The position numbers were made by a program, and so were the translations under genes. Positions 1 to 8,987 of a stretch of DNA of 44,334 nt are shown in pieces; position 1 is the stretch's first letter; each line of letters starts with the position of its first letter. The DNA comes from Woeseiaceae bacterium. Lineage in GTDB: Bacteria; Pseudomonadota; Gammaproteobacteria; Steroidobacterales; Woeseiaceae. The stretch covers positions 1-44,334 of the forward strand of contig JABDOQ010000095.1 in the NCBI GenBank assembly GCA_013043165.1. Reading direction: 5' to 3'. The notes beneath the pieces are model-generated. The model saw only the letters and a program-made list of their open reading frames with translations, did not search any database and was not told the DNA's origin.

Positions 1-56
1 CCCCGGTTGTGGTTTGTGTCTACACTAGGCCAACAACAAGACACGGAAAACTTCAC

Positions 57-1370
57 ATGACCAGGCGCATCGCCATCGTCGTGGTAATTTTTTTTGCATT
101 GCCGGCGTTTGCAAGTGATCTCAACGACGCCGTCCGCAAGGACTACGACGGCTACCTCGCAGAGCTGTTTGACTACTTTCATCGCAACCCTGAGCTTTCG
201 ACGGTTGAATTCGAGACCGCGAAGCGCATGGCGGCAGAACTTCGGTCGGCCGGATTTGAGGTCACCGAAAAAATCGGCGGCACGGGTGTTGTTGCGATGA
301 TGAAAAACGGACCCGGCCCGCTGGTCATGATGCGGGCCGATATGGATGGCCTGCCCGTGGAGGAAAAATCCGGTCTGAGCAACGCGTCACGCGCGACGCA
401 AACGGACCCTGTTACCGGCAACACCGTTTTCACGATGCATGCCTGTGGTCATGACGTGCACATAACCAGCCTCGTTGGCACGGCGCGCCAGATGGCGGCC
501 AGAAAGGACGAATGGCGCGGCACGCTGATGCTCGTCGTGCAGCCTGCCGAGGAACGTGCGCTTGGCGCGCGTGCCATGCGAGACGACGACATATGGGGCC
601 GATTCGGTGAACCCGATTACGCGCTGGCTTTTCACGTGTCATCCGGCGATGTGGCCGGCATTATCAACGTCTCGGAAGGCAGTCCTTATGCTGGTGCCGA
701 TACGGTCGACATCATCATTCGCGGCGTGGGCGCACATGGTGCCAGCCCGCACCGTGGCAAGGATCCGATCGTGTTGGGTAGCCAGATCGTTCTTGCATTG
801 CAGACCCTGGTTTCGCGCGAGCTGTCGCCGCGCGATCCGGGCGTCGTGACAGTCGGCTCGTTTCATTCGGGCACCAAACACAACATCATTTCTGACGAAG
901 CGCATCTGCAGCTGACGGTCAGAAATACCAGCGAAGAGACGCGCGCGATCCTGCTCAACGGCATCAGGCGCATCGCGGAAAACATGGGACGTGTTGCGGG
1001 CCTGCCGGAAGATCGATTGCCTCAAGTGATCATATCCGAGGAAAGTGTGCCGCCAACGAGAAACAATGCGGAGCTTACGAGGCGCCTGAAAGTCGCATGG
1101 ACGGACGCAATGGGTAGCGATGCCGTGGTCGATATTCCGACCAAGGGAATGGGGGCCGAGGACTTTCCATATTTCACCGATGATCCGGAGATACCGAGCG
1201 TCTATTGGGCGATCGGCGGAACGCCGCAGGGTGATTTCGACACGGAGATGTCAGGGGGGCCGCCTGTACCGAGCCATCATTCACCGTTGTTCAAGATTTC
1301 GCCACAACCGGCCGTAAGAGCCGGCGTGGAATCGACGGTTGTTGCATTGATGACCCTGCTGCAAGAGTAG
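57..1370 (+). CDS. Secreted M20-family amidohydrolase / metallopeptidase
   Basis: Probable zinc amidohydrolase of the M20 (AbgB / IAA-amino-acid hydrolase / carboxypeptidase) family that cleaves an N-acyl or peptide bond. The start at ATG 57 gives MTRRIAIVVVIFFALPAFAS, a typical Sec signal peptide, so the enzyme should be periplasmic; an upstream in-frame GTG at position 9 would put 16 extra residues before it. Visible family motifs are HACGHDVH (metal-binding Cys/His), QPAEER (catalytic and metal Glu), AFHVSSG and the C-terminal PSHHSP. The length, about 437 residues, is normal. It is a single gene converging on xseB, separated by an inverted repeat. The substrate cannot be told from sequence. 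Family assignment is secure. Confidence 0.88.
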   Translation: MTRRIAIVVVIFFALPAFASDLNDAVRKDYDGYLAELFDYFHRNPELSTVEFETAKRMAAELRSAGFEVTEKIGGTGVVAMMKNGPGPLVMMRADMDGLPVEEKSGLSNASRATQTDPVTGNTVFTMHACGHDVHITSLVGTARQMAARKDEWRGTLMLVVQPAEERALGARAMRDDDIWGRFGEPDYALAFHVSSGDVAGIINVSEGSPYAGADTVDIIIRGVGAHGASPHRGKDPIVLGSQIVLALQTLVSRELSPRDPGVVTVGSFHSGTKHNIISDEAHLQLTVRNTSEETRAILLNGIRRIAENMGRVAGLPEDRLPQVIISEESVPPTRNNAELTRRLKVAWTDAMGSDAVVDIPTKGMGAEDFPYFTDDPEIPSVYWAIGGTPQGDFDTEMSGGPPVPSHHSPLFKISPQPAVRAGVESTVVALMTLLQE

Positions 1371-1399
1371 CACTCTACAGCGGCCTGACGGCCGCCGCG

Positions 1400-1480
1400 A
1401 ATTTCGGGGACAGTTTACTTATATCGGAATTTCGGGGACAGTTTACTTATATCGAAGCAAGATATAAGTAAACTGTCCCC
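1400..1480. repeat. REP-like repeat, locus 1: two direct copies plus one inverted
   Basis: A 28-base unit containing GGGGACAGTTTACTTATATC occurs twice in tandem (1400-1427 and 1428-1454), followed after a 7-base loop by its exact reverse complement at 1461-1480. Arms 1434-1453 and 1461-1480 form a perfect 20-bp hairpin. The element lies between convergent genes, where it could act as a bidirectional terminator or mRNA-stabilising structure. The same core recurs near 31140 and at 37425-37500. Palindromic intergenic elements of this type are commonly mobilised by REP-associated tyrosine transposases (RAYTs); none is encoded in this window. Confidence 0.85.
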
Positions 1481-1485
1481 TTATA

Positions 1486-1722
1486 TCAATCGTCGTCGAC
1501 CAGGAAGTCGTCGAGGTCCTCGCTGCCCGCACTCTGCAACAGGATCTCGACTTTCTGTTCGGCTTCTTTGAGTGCAGTCTGGCAGCCGCGCGTAAGTTTG
1601 ATGCCTTCCTCGAACTTCTTCATCGCTTTTTCGAGTGGCAGGTCACCGGATTCGAGTTCGTCGACCAGTTCTTCGAGATCCGCCAGGGACTTCTCGAGGT
1701 TGAATTTCTTTGCAGAACTCAT
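1486..1722 (-). CDS. xseB: Exodeoxyribonuclease VII small subunit
   Basis: Small subunit of ExoVII, which degrades single-stranded DNA together with XseA (not encoded here). The start at ATG 1722 gives 78 residues beginning MSSAKKFNLEKS, the usual size for XseB; an upstream extension to 1821 is open but overlaps the rubrerythrin promoter region and looks untranslated. The core LADLEELVDELESGDLPLE and the following FEEGIKLTRGC helix are characteristic, and the acidic C-terminal tail is typical. The stop codon lies a few bases from the inverted repeat at 1461-1480. In many relatives xseB precedes ispA and dxs, but here it stands alone. Confidence 0.93.
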   Translation of the reverse strand: MSSAKKFNLEKSLADLEELVDELESGDLPLEKAMKKFEEGIKLTRGCQTALKEAEQKVEILLQSAGSEDLDDFLVDDD

Positions 1723-1823
1723 GGCATTTTTCCGATTCAATTGCGCCGATACGCTACAGGCCGGGTTCTGAATCGTCAATCCTGATCGTTGCCGAAACGC
1801 CGTATGGCCCCGGTTTTCCACGG

Positions 1824-1852
1824 TTGACAGGAGTAGGGGCGGAGCATAGAGT
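1824..1852 (+). promoter_or_regulatory. Sigma-70 promoter of the rubrerythrin operon
   Basis: TTGACA (1824-1829), a perfect -35 box, is followed after 17 bases by TAGAGT (1847-1852), a 4/6 match to the -10 box. Transcription would start near 1859, giving a leader of about 50 bases before the GTG start of the rubrerythrin gene. This is a motif call only. Confidence 0.6.
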
Positions 1853-1860
1853 AGCTGTCT

Positions 1861-1877
1861 ATTAGACTCGGTCTAAT
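1861..1877. promoter_or_regulatory. Operator-like palindrome at the rubrerythrin transcription start
   Basis: ATTAGACTCGGTCTAAT has perfect 7-base arms around a 3-base centre and starts a few bases after the predicted transcription start. A protein bound here would block initiation, so a repressor site is the simplest reading. Odd-spaced palindromes of this size fit small winged-helix repressors, but no regulator is encoded next to it and the cognate factor is unknown. Confidence 0.5.
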
Positions 1878-1908
1878 TAATGGTCAATTCAGTTGAGAGG
1901 GTATAAAC

Positions 1909-2328
1909 GTGTCACTAAAAGGCAGCAAGACAGAAAACAATCTCAAAGACGCATTCGCCGGTGAATCTCAGGCGAACCGCCGCTATCTGTATTTCGCAGC
2001 GAAAGCCGACGTCGAAGGCTACAACGATGTCGCCGCCGTATTCCGTTCAACCGCCGAAGGTGAAACGGGGCACGCGCATGGTCATCTCGAGTATCTCGAA
2101 GAAGTGGGCGATCCTGCAACAGGACTGCCGATCGGCGCGACGTCCGCTAACCTGGCCGCCGCTATCGCCGGCGAAACCCATGAGTACACCGATATGTACC
2201 CGGGCATGGCCAAGACAGCGCGTGACGAAAACTTCGACGAAATTGCGGATTGGTTCGAGACGCTCGCCAAAGCCGAACGTTCCCATGCGAATCGGTTTCA
2301 GAAAGCGCTCGACACGCTCGACAGTTAG
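1909..2328 (+). CDS. Rubrerythrin-family di-iron protein without rubredoxin domain
   Basis: Ferritin-like four-helix protein, probably a peroxide reductase of the rubrerythrin family. GTG start 1909 has GAGAGG at 1895-1900 as ribosome binding site. Di-iron ligand motifs are visible: GESQANRRY near residue 19, [14 protein letters not shown] in the second helix, GETHEY in the third and AERSHANRF in the fourth. At 139 residues it lacks the C-terminal rubredoxin-type CxxC domain of classical rubrerythrin, so electrons must come from another protein; the adjacent Fe-S oxidoreductase is a natural candidate (inference). It is the first gene of a three-gene run with the Fe-S protein and DUF3501. Family assignment is secure; the exact reaction is not. 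Confidence 0.9.
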   Translation: MSLKGSKTENNLKDAFAGESQANRRYLYFAAKADVEGYNDVAAVFRSTAEGETGHAHGHLEYLEEVGDPATGLPIGATSANLAAAIAGETHEYTDMYPGMAKTARDENFDEIADWFETLAKAERSHANRFQKALDTLDS

Positions 2329-2343
2329 ACGTCATTGAATATT

Positions 2344-2361
2344 CCGGGCCGCGAGGCCCGG
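2344..2361 (+). promoter_or_regulatory. GC-rich hairpin between rubrerythrin and Fe-S oxidoreductase genes
   Basis: CCGGGCC and GGCCCGG (7-base perfect arms, loop GCGA) form a stable hairpin 15 bases after the rubrerythrin stop. No T-run follows, so it is not a convincing intrinsic terminator. It may protect the upstream message 3' end or set a different expression level for the two genes downstream. Confidence 0.45.
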
Positions 2362-2385
2362 AGTTTCCACACAGCAAGAGATTCG

Positions 2386-3729
2386 ATGAGCAAATCTGAA
2401 GGCAGACGCGAGGGTAGTCTCGAGGCGCCGACTCGGCACCCGCTCGACTGGAAATCCAGGGAGTTCTACGACGACGAGCCGCTGTTTGCCGAGCTCGAGC
2501 GTGTTTTCGACATCTGTCACGGCTGTCGCCGGTGCTTCAACCTCTGCAACTCCTTTCCGACACTGTTCGACGCGGTCGACGAGTCCGATACGATGGAAGT
2601 TGATGGCGTGCCCAAGAAAGTTTATTGGGACGTTGTCGATCACTGCTACCTCTGCGACATGTGCTACATGACGAAATGTCCGTACGTTCCGCCGCACGAG
2701 TGGAACGTAGACTTTCCGCACCTGATGCTGCGTGCCAAAGCGGCACGATTCAAGAAAGAGGGTGCCTCGTTTCGCGACAAGGTCCTCAGTTCGACCGACA
2801 CGGTCGGGAAACTTGCGGGCATTCCGATTATTGTGAATGCCGTCAATGCAACGAATCGCAGCAAAACGGGCCGCAAGCTGATTGAAAAAACGCTCGGCGT
2901 ACATCGCGATGCGCCCGTGCCGGACTATCATTCGAACTCTGCCAGGAAGCGGCTCAAGCGACTCCGGAACGTCGGGGACGTTGCCGTCGAAGCGACGGCA
3001 AGTACTCGCGGCAAAGTCGTGCTCTATACAACCTGCTACGGCAACCGCAATCACCCGGCGATCGATGAGGATCTCGTGGCCGTATTCGAGCACAATGGAA
3101 TCGCAATGGCGCTGGCCGAAAAAGAGGCCTGCTGTGGCATGCCCAAGCTGGAACTCGGCGATCTTGAAGCCGTTGCCAGGGCCAAGGAAACCAACATTCC
3201 GGTGCTTGCGGCGATGGTCGACGCAGGCTGGGACATTGTGACGCCCATTCCGTCATGCACGTTGATGTTCAAGCAGGAGCTGCCGCTCATGTTTCCGGAC
3301 GATGCGGACGTCGCGAAGGTCCGCGACGCAATGTTTGATCCGTTCGAGTACCTGATGCTGCGCCACAAGGACGGCAAGCTGAAAACGGCATTCAAGAAGT
3401 CTCTGGGCAAAATTACTTACCAGGTGCCCTGTCACCTGCGTGTGCAGAATATCGGCCTGAAAACGCGCGACATGCTGCAGCTGGTGCCGGAAACCACGGT
3501 TGAAGCGATCGAGAGGTGTTCCGGTCACGACGGTACCTATGCCGTGAAGAAGGAATTCCATGAGACCTCGAAAAAAATCGCGAGGCCGGTCGTGACTAAA
3601 CTGAAACGTGCGGACGCCGACCACTTCGTAAGCGACTGTCCGATGGCAGCAGAGCAGATAGTCCAGGATCTCGATGATCACGAGGCAAACAACCCGATGA
3701 GCCTGCTACGAACCGCCTATGGAATATGA
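2386..3729 (+). CDS. Fe-S oxidoreductase, heterodisulfide reductase / GlpC-like
   Basis: Electron-transfer protein of the HdrB/GlpC/CCG superfamily. Start ATG 2386 (MSKSEGRREG) was chosen over an upstream start at 2335, which would read through the hairpin. The N-terminal half carries two cysteine clusters, CHGCRRCFNLC near residue 45 and CYLCDMCYMTKCP near residue 89, typical of two [4Fe-4S] clusters. The C-terminal half has cysteine-rich CCG-type segments: TTCYGNRNH followed by EACCGMP, then PCHLRVQN followed by ERCSGHDGTY, where the usual CCG is CSG, and SDCPM near the end. There is no membrane segment. Between rubrerythrin and DUF3501 it probably supplies electrons to the di-iron protein (inference). 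Confidence 0.85.
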   Translation: MSKSEGRREGSLEAPTRHPLDWKSREFYDDEPLFAELERVFDICHGCRRCFNLCNSFPTLFDAVDESDTMEVDGVPKKVYWDVVDHCYLCDMCYMTKCPYVPPHEWNVDFPHLMLRAKAARFKKEGASFRDKVLSSTDTVGKLAGIPIIVNAVNATNRSKTGRKLIEKTLGVHRDAPVPDYHSNSARKRLKRLRNVGDVAVEATASTRGKVVLYTTCYGNRNHPAIDEDLVAVFEHNGIAMALAEKEACCGMPKLELGDLEAVARAKETNIPVLAAMVDAGWDIVTPIPSCTLMFKQELPLMFPDDADVAKVRDAMFDPFEYLMLRHKDGKLKTAFKKSLGKITYQVPCHLRVQNIGLKTRDMLQLVPETTVEAIERCSGHDGTYAVKKEFHETSKKIARPVVTKLKRADADHFVSDCPMAAEQIVQDLDDHEANNPMSLLRTAYGI

Positions 3730-3741
3730 TCAGAGGTTCCA

Positions 3742-4329
3742 ATGATGCAAAAACTGACACGTGACAATCTAATCAGCCTCGAGAAATACGCCGAGGAACG
3801 GCCGGCGTTTCGAGAGAAGGTTATTGCTCACAAGCGTAATCGACGTCTCGACCTCGGTACCAACGCGGCGCTGTATTTTGAGGATTTCCTGACCATGCAG
3901 TACCAGGTACAGGAGATGCTGCGCATTGAGCGCATCTTTGAAGCCGATGGCATCAACGAAGAATTAAACGCATACAATCCCTTGATTCCGGATGGTTCCA
4001 ACTGGAAAGCGACATTCATGATCGAATTTCCCGAAGTCGAAGAACGCCGCGCAATGCTGTCGCAACTACGAGGCGTTGAAAACCGGGTTTACGTCCAGGT
4101 CGTGGATTTTGATCGCGTCTATGCGATCGCTGATGAAGATCTCGAGCGCAGCGATGACGACAAGACGTCCGCCGTGCATTTCCTGCGTTTCGAGATGCCC
4201 GCGGAACAGGTTGCTGCGCTAAAAGGCGGCGCGCCCCTGATCGCCGGCATCGATCACGAGAACTATCGAACGGAGGTCAGCCCGGTTGCTGACAACGTTC
4301 GTCAATCACTGATTGCCGATTTTGACTGA
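3742..4329 (+). CDS. DUF3501 family protein
   Basis: Cytosolic protein of about 195 residues matching the DUF3501 family; no function is established. It begins 12 bases after the Fe-S oxidoreductase stop, so it is almost certainly co-transcribed. Two adjacent ATG codons (3742 and 3745) follow AGAGG at 3732-3736; the second has the more usual spacing. The N-terminal half contains YFEDFLTMQYQVQEMLRIER, a helical stretch, and the protein has many acidic residues. No cysteine or metal-site pattern is visible. I recall this family beside rubrerythrin and HdrB-like genes in other proteobacteria, which suggests a shared oxidative-stress or electron-transfer task; that is inference from context. Confidence 0.8.
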   Translation: MMQKLTRDNLISLEKYAEERPAFREKVIAHKRNRRLDLGTNAALYFEDFLTMQYQVQEMLRIERIFEADGINEELNAYNPLIPDGSNWKATFMIEFPEVEERRAMLSQLRGVENRVYVQVVDFDRVYAIADEDLERSDDDKTSAVHFLRFEMPAEQVAALKGGAPLIAGIDHENYRTEVSPVADNVRQSLIADFD

Positions 4330-4445
4330 GAGTTCGACTGCACTTCCTCGCTGCCGCCCGATTATTGCGGGTGCACCCGTTATACATTCAGGCTAGAATT
4401 CCGCCGGGCACCTTTCTGGCAATCTGACAACTGGCCATCTGATTG

Positions 4446-6332
4446 ATGAGTAGACGATACGACGCTGCGGACATCGAGGTCCTGAGCGGACTCGAACCTG
4501 TGCGGCGTCGGCCGGGCATGTACACCGACACCACGCGGCCGAACCACCTGGCTCACGAGGTGATCGATAACAGTATCGACGAAGCTCTGGCCGGCTACAG
4601 CAAGAAACTCGAAGTCACGATTTTCAAAGATGGCTCACTCGAAGTTAGCGACGACGGCCGTGGCATGCCCGTCGACAAGCATCCCAAGGAAAAAATTCCG
4701 GGCGTCGAACTGATCCTCACGCGGCTGCATGCGGGCGGTAAATTCTCGAACGAAACCTATCAATACTCGGGCGGCCTGCACGGCGTCGGAGTGTCCGTTG
4801 TGAACGCGCTATCGAAGAATCTCGAGGTATGGATTCGTCGGGGTGGCAAGGAATACAACATGAGCTTCGCCGGTGGCAAGAAGCGCGGCAAGCTCGAGGT
4901 CGTGGGCACGGTCGGCAAAGCCAATACGGGTACGACGCTGCGATTCTGGCCCGATCCGCAGTACTTCGATTCGGCAAAATTCTCCGTAGGGCGCCTGAAG
5001 CATACGCTTCGCGCCAAGGCCGTGCTGTGTCCCGGCCTGACGGTGCGATTGAAGATCGAAAAACCCAAGGAAAAGCTCGAATGGTGTTATTCGGGAGGGC
5101 TCGAAGAGTATTTGCTCGAGGAAATTGGTGGCGGAGAGACGCTTCCGGCGGAGCCCTTCTCGGGCAGCCTGACCGGCAACAACGAGGCCGTCGACTGGGC
5201 GCTCGTCTGGACGACTGATGGTGGTGCCAGCGTCACCGAGAGCTATGTCAACCTGATTCCGACGCCGCAGGGCGGAACGCACGTCAATGGCTTGCGGACC
5301 GGTCTGACAAACGCGATACGCGAGTTTTGTGACTTCAGAAACCTGCTGCCACGCGGCGTGGCGATCGCCCCGGAAGATGTCTGGGACGGGCTCAGTTTTG
5401 TACTCAGTGCCAAGCTCGAAGACCCGCAGTTCTCAGGGCAGACCAAGGAGCGCCTGTCGTCGCGCGAGTCAGCGGCGTTCGTTGCCGGCGTGATCAAGGA
5501 CAATTTCTCGCTGTGGCTGAATCAGCATCCCGAATCCGGCGATCAGATCGCACAGCTCGCGATTGGCAAGGCGCAAAAGCGCCTGAAGTCCGCCAAGAAA
5601 GTCGTTCGCAAAAAGATCGTCTCCGGGCCGGCGCTGCCGGGCAAGCTTGCAGACTGTACGTCCCAGGAACCTGAGCTTTGCGAGATCTTCCTCGTTGAGG
5701 GTGATTCTGCGGGCGGCTCCGCCAAGCAGGCGCGCGATCGCAATACCCAGGCCATCATGCCGCTGCGCGGCAAGATCCTGAATACCTGGGAGGTCGACTC
5801 TGCGGAGATTCTGGGCTCGCAGGAAGTGCATGACATTTCGGTCGCACTCGGTGTCGATCCGGGCAATAACTCTCTCGACGGACTTCGCTACCACAAGGTC
5901 TGCATACTGGCAGACGCCGACTCCGATGGCCTGCACATCGCGACGCTGCTCTGCGCATTGTTTTTGCGACACTTCCGGGAGCTCGTGATGGCCGGTCACG
6001 TCTATGTCGCAATGCCACCGTTATATCGCGTCGATGTCGGCAAAGAAGTCTATTACGCTCTGGACGAAGGTGAGCGCAGGGGCATTCTCGATCGGATAGA
6101 AGCGGAGAAAAAACGTGGCAAGGTCTCCGTCACACGCTTCAAGGGACTGGGCGAGATGAACCCGGCGCAGCTCAGGGAAACCACGATGAACCGCGATACC
6201 CGCAGGCTCGTGCAGCTCACTGTCAGTGCCAGGGACAAAGCCGAGCAGCTGATGGACATGCTGCTCGCCAAGAAACGTGCGAAAGACCGTCGCAAATGGC
6301 TTGAAACCAAGGGCGATCTCGCTGAGGTATAG
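4446..6332 (+). CDS. parE: DNA topoisomerase IV subunit B
   Basis: ATPase subunit of topoisomerase IV, which decatenates daughter chromosomes with ParC. The ATG at 4446 is preferred to an in-frame TTG just before it. GHKL ATPase motifs are clear: [14 protein letters not shown] (Mg-binding Asn), DDGRGMPVD and [14 protein letters not shown]. The TOPRIM part has [21 protein letters not shown] and [15 protein letters not shown]. The length of about 628 residues matches ParE rather than the longer GyrB, and parC follows after 5 bases. No disruption or unusual residue was noticed. Confidence 0.97.
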   Translation: MSRRYDAADIEVLSGLEPVRRRPGMYTDTTRPNHLAHEVIDNSIDEALAGYSKKLEVTIFKDGSLEVSDDGRGMPVDKHPKEKIPGVELILTRLHAGGKFSNETYQYSGGLHGVGVSVVNALSKNLEVWIRRGGKEYNMSFAGGKKRGKLEVVGTVGKANTGTTLRFWPDPQYFDSAKFSVGRLKHTLRAKAVLCPGLTVRLKIEKPKEKLEWCYSGGLEEYLLEEIGGGETLPAEPFSGSLTGNNEAVDWALVWTTDGGASVTESYVNLIPTPQGGTHVNGLRTGLTNAIREFCDFRNLLPRGVAIAPEDVWDGLSFVLSAKLEDPQFSGQTKERLSSRESAAFVAGVIKDNFSLWLNQHPESGDQIAQLAIGKAQKRLKSAKKVVRKKIVSGPALPGKLADCTSQEPELCEIFLVEGDSAGGSAKQARDRNTQAIMPLRGKILNTWEVDSAEILGSQEVHDISVALGVDPGNNSLDGLRYHKVCILADADSDGLHIATLLCALFLRHFRELVMAGHVYVAMPPLYRVDVGKEVYYALDEGERRGILDRIEAEKKRGKVSVTRFKGLGEMNPAQLRETTMNRDTRRLVQLTVSARDKAEQLMDMLLAKKRAKDRRKWLETKGDLAEV

Positions 6333-6337
6333 AATTC

Positions 6338-8587
6338 ATGTCCGGACAAAATAGTCTTAACCTCGAGGGCGTGGAACGACAGGCGCTGAAGGACTACACC
6401 GAGAAGGCCTATCTCGATTACTCGATGTACGTGATTCTCGACCGCGCGCTGCCACAAATCGGCGATGGTCTGAAACCGGTGCAGCGCCGTATCATTTACT
6501 CGATGAGTGAGCTCGGCCTTTCGGCCAGCTCCAAGCCGAAGAAATCGGCGCGCACGGTCGGCGACGTGATCGGCAAGTTTCACCCGCACGGTGACTCGGC
6601 GTGTTATGAAGCCATGGTATTGATGGCGCAAGACTTTTCCTACCGCTATACCGTCATTGACGGGCAGGGCAATTGGGGGTCGACCGACGATCCTAAGTCG
6701 TTTGCGGCCATGCGCTACACTGAATCCCGGCTGACGCCGTACGCCAGGAGCCTGCTGCAGGAGCTTGGCCAGGGAACGGTCGACTGGGTGCCGAACTTCG
6801 ACGGCACGATGAGCGAGCCCGTAGTACTTCCGGCGCGCCTGCCCAACTTGCTGCTCAACGGCACGACCGGCATTGCGGTCGGCATGTCGACCGATGTGCC
6901 GCCGCACAACCTCAATGAGATTGCCAGCGCACTGGTGCACTTGCTCGACAAGCCGAAAGCGACTGTCCGGCAACTCATGAAACACGTCAAAGGACCTGAC
7001 TATCCGACCGGCGGGGAGCTCGTCTCGTCCCGCGACGAAATCCTGGACATGTACACGACCGGTAGCGGCACGCTGCGCTTGCGCGCTTCCTACAAGATCG
7101 AAAACGGCGACATCATCATCAACTCTCTGCCGCATCAAATTTCGGGAAGCAAGATTCTCGAGCAGATCGCAGCGCAAATGCGCAACAAGAAGTTGCCGCA
7201 GGTTGATGATCTCAGAGATGAGTCGGATCATGAAGACCCGACTCGCCTGGTAATCAGCAAGAAGCGTGGTGTCGATGTCGAACAGCTGATGTCGCACTTG
7301 TTCTCGACAACGTCGCTCGAGCGCACGGCGCGAGTCAACATGAACATTATCGGGCTGAACGGCAAGCCGCGGTTGTTCAATTTGCTCGAGTTGCTCAAAG
7401 AGTGGCTTACGTTTCGCAAGGCTACGGTAAAGAAACGCCTCGGCTACCGCCTGCAGATCGTCAATGATCGCCTGCACGTACTCGACGGCCTGCTGGTTGC
7501 GTACCTGAACATCGACGAAGTGATTGCAATTATTCGCAAAGAGGACGAGCCAAAGCCGGTTCTCATGAAGCGCTTCAAGCTTGGTGATATCCAGGCAGAA
7601 GCCATCCTGAACCTGCGCTTGCGGAATCTTGCCAAGCTCGAGGAAATGAAAATCCGCGGCGAGCAGGACGAGCTCGGGGAAGAGCGCGATATGCTCGAAA
7701 AGACGCTAAAAAGTGCCGCACGACTGAAAACGCTCATCAAGAAAGAAATTCTCGCGGATGCCGAAGCCTACGGCGATGACCGGCGAACCGAAATCATCGA
7801 GCGCGAAGCCGCACAGGCGCTTGATGAAACGGAGCTGGTCGCGAGCGAGCCGGTGACTGTCGTGTTGTCGCAGGCCGGCTATGCGCGCGCCGCCAAAGGA
7901 CATGAGATAGATCCTGCGACGCTCAATTATCGTTCTGGCGACAACTATCTCGCGGCCGCACAGGGCCGCAGCAACCAGCTGGCGATGTTTATCGACAGTA
8001 CCGGACGCGTTTACAGCGTCATCGCGGGCACACTTCCTACAGCACGGGGGCAGGGCGAACCATTGTCGAGTCGTTTCAAGCCACCCGACGGCGCCGCCTT
8101 TTGTGGGGCAATGATTGGCGACGCCGAGAAAAAATACCTGCTTGCGAGCGATGCGGGCTATGGTTTTGTCGCCACGCTGGGCGACCTGGTGTCACGCAAC
8201 AAGGCGGGCAAGGCAATCCTCAGGGTTCCGGCTGGAGGCAAGGCTGTAGTGCCATCGCCTGTCCCCGCTGGCAAGGAGTGCCTGATCGCCGCCGTCAGCT
8301 CGATTGGCCGGCTGCTGGTATTTGAAATGGACGAGTTGCCGGAACTGGCAAAAGGCAAGGGCAACAAGCTCATCAATATTCCCGGCAAGAAATATCAAAG
8401 TGGCGAAGAAAAGATGGTGGCTGCCGCCGTCATTCCCGAAGAGGGCGACCTGCAGGTGCATACGGGCACGCGGATGATGACGATCCGCTGGGATGACATC
8501 GACGATTATTACGGCGAACGGGCGCTGCGTGGCGGCCTGTTACCGAAAGGATGGCGCAAAGTCGAGCGCCTGGTCGGCATCGAGTAG
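6338..8587 (+). CDS. parC: DNA topoisomerase IV subunit A
   Basis: DNA cleavage subunit of topoisomerase IV. It begins 5 bases after parE stop, so the two subunits are made from one message. The N-terminal DNA-gate region has [16 protein letters not shown], with Ser and Glu at the positions changed in quinolone-resistant strains, so this copy looks wild type there. The catalytic Tyr is in [10 protein letters not shown] near residue 125. A coiled-coil region around residues 350-480 is followed by a beta-propeller-like C-terminal domain. The length of 749 residues matches the E. coli protein. Confidence 0.97.
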   Translation: MSGQNSLNLEGVERQALKDYTEKAYLDYSMYVILDRALPQIGDGLKPVQRRIIYSMSELGLSASSKPKKSARTVGDVIGKFHPHGDSACYEAMVLMAQDFSYRYTVIDGQGNWGSTDDPKSFAAMRYTESRLTPYARSLLQELGQGTVDWVPNFDGTMSEPVVLPARLPNLLLNGTTGIAVGMSTDVPPHNLNEIASALVHLLDKPKATVRQLMKHVKGPDYPTGGELVSSRDEILDMYTTGSGTLRLRASYKIENGDIIINSLPHQISGSKILEQIAAQMRNKKLPQVDDLRDESDHEDPTRLVISKKRGVDVEQLMSHLFSTTSLERTARVNMNIIGLNGKPRLFNLLELLKEWLTFRKATVKKRLGYRLQIVNDRLHVLDGLLVAYLNIDEVIAIIRKEDEPKPVLMKRFKLGDIQAEAILNLRLRNLAKLEEMKIRGEQDELGEERDMLEKTLKSAARLKTLIKKEILADAEAYGDDRRTEIIEREAAQALDETELVASEPVTVVLSQAGYARAAKGHEIDPATLNYRSGDNYLAAAQGRSNQLAMFIDSTGRVYSVIAGTLPTARGQGEPLSSRFKPPDGAAFCGAMIGDAEKKYLLASDAGYGFVATLGDLVSRNKAGKAILRVPAGGKAVVPSPVPAGKECLIAAVSSIGRLLVFEMDELPELAKGKGNKLINIPGKKYQSGEEKMVAAAVIPEEGDLQVHTGTRMMTIRWDDIDDYYGERALRGGLLPKGWRKVERLVGIE

Positions 8588-8987
8588 GCGGTCACCCACC
8601 GCGTCCTGCCAATTTGATCGCGGCGTTCTAGCGCGGGGAGATCTTGCTTGCTCCCGCTTGCGCAACGTCGCTGCGCAAGACATCCCCGCGCTCACCGCCG
8701 CTGCTCAAACGTGCTGCCTGAGGGTGTCGGTTGGGTAGCTTCTCGAGCGTCGTGTGGAGCGCCGCGACGCAGGACGCCAAAGCAAGCGGAACCCGATGCG
8801 AGCGAGACAGGGACGTCGAGCGAGGTTAAGCGAGAGGAGCTACCCAATCGGCGCCCACCCGTATGCAGGGTAGTGGGTGGTGGGGAGCAGCTTCGGTTGT
8901 CGGCCGCTGGGGCGGCCTCCTACAGGGAAACCCCGCGCTCGTCGCCGCGGTTGGTATGAGGGATAGTAAATCTGAGTGGTATGCGCT
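8588..8987. other. Gene-free, strongly structured 400-base spacer after parC
   Basis: No credible protein is encoded here: the open frames have low-complexity Arg/Ala/Gly composition and no family match. Two large inverted repeats are visible. The first pairs 8630-8647 with 8675-8692 (16 of 18 positions) and contains a competing inner stem, CTTGCGCA (8657-8664) with TGCGCAAG (8672-8679), so two folds are mutually exclusive. The second has arms with TTGGGTAGCT (8731-8740) and AGCTACCCAA (8838-8847) about 100 bases apart. Near 8910-8930 is GGCGGCCTCCTACAGG, reminiscent of REP sequences in Pseudomonas and Xanthomonas relatives. This is probably a composite of small repeats separating convergent genes. 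Confidence 0.6.

Noticed and set aside
1846..1862. OxyR-like site ATAG...CTAT before the rubrerythrin gene
   Set aside because: The half sites are 9 bases apart instead of 7 and no second pair follows at the right distance.
2332..3093. Antisense open frame opposite the Fe-S oxidoreductase
   Set aside because: It overlaps the conserved cysteine clusters on the plus strand and has no family features.
6053..7477. Long antisense open frame opposite parE/parC
   Set aside because: It is the complement of conserved topoisomerase IV coding sequence, with no recognisable family and no own ribosome binding site; typical of GC-rich genomes.
8648..8959. Possible small proteins in the spacer after parC
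   Set aside because: Composition is Arg/Ala/Pro-rich, the frames coincide with inverted repeats, and no start signal or family match is visible.
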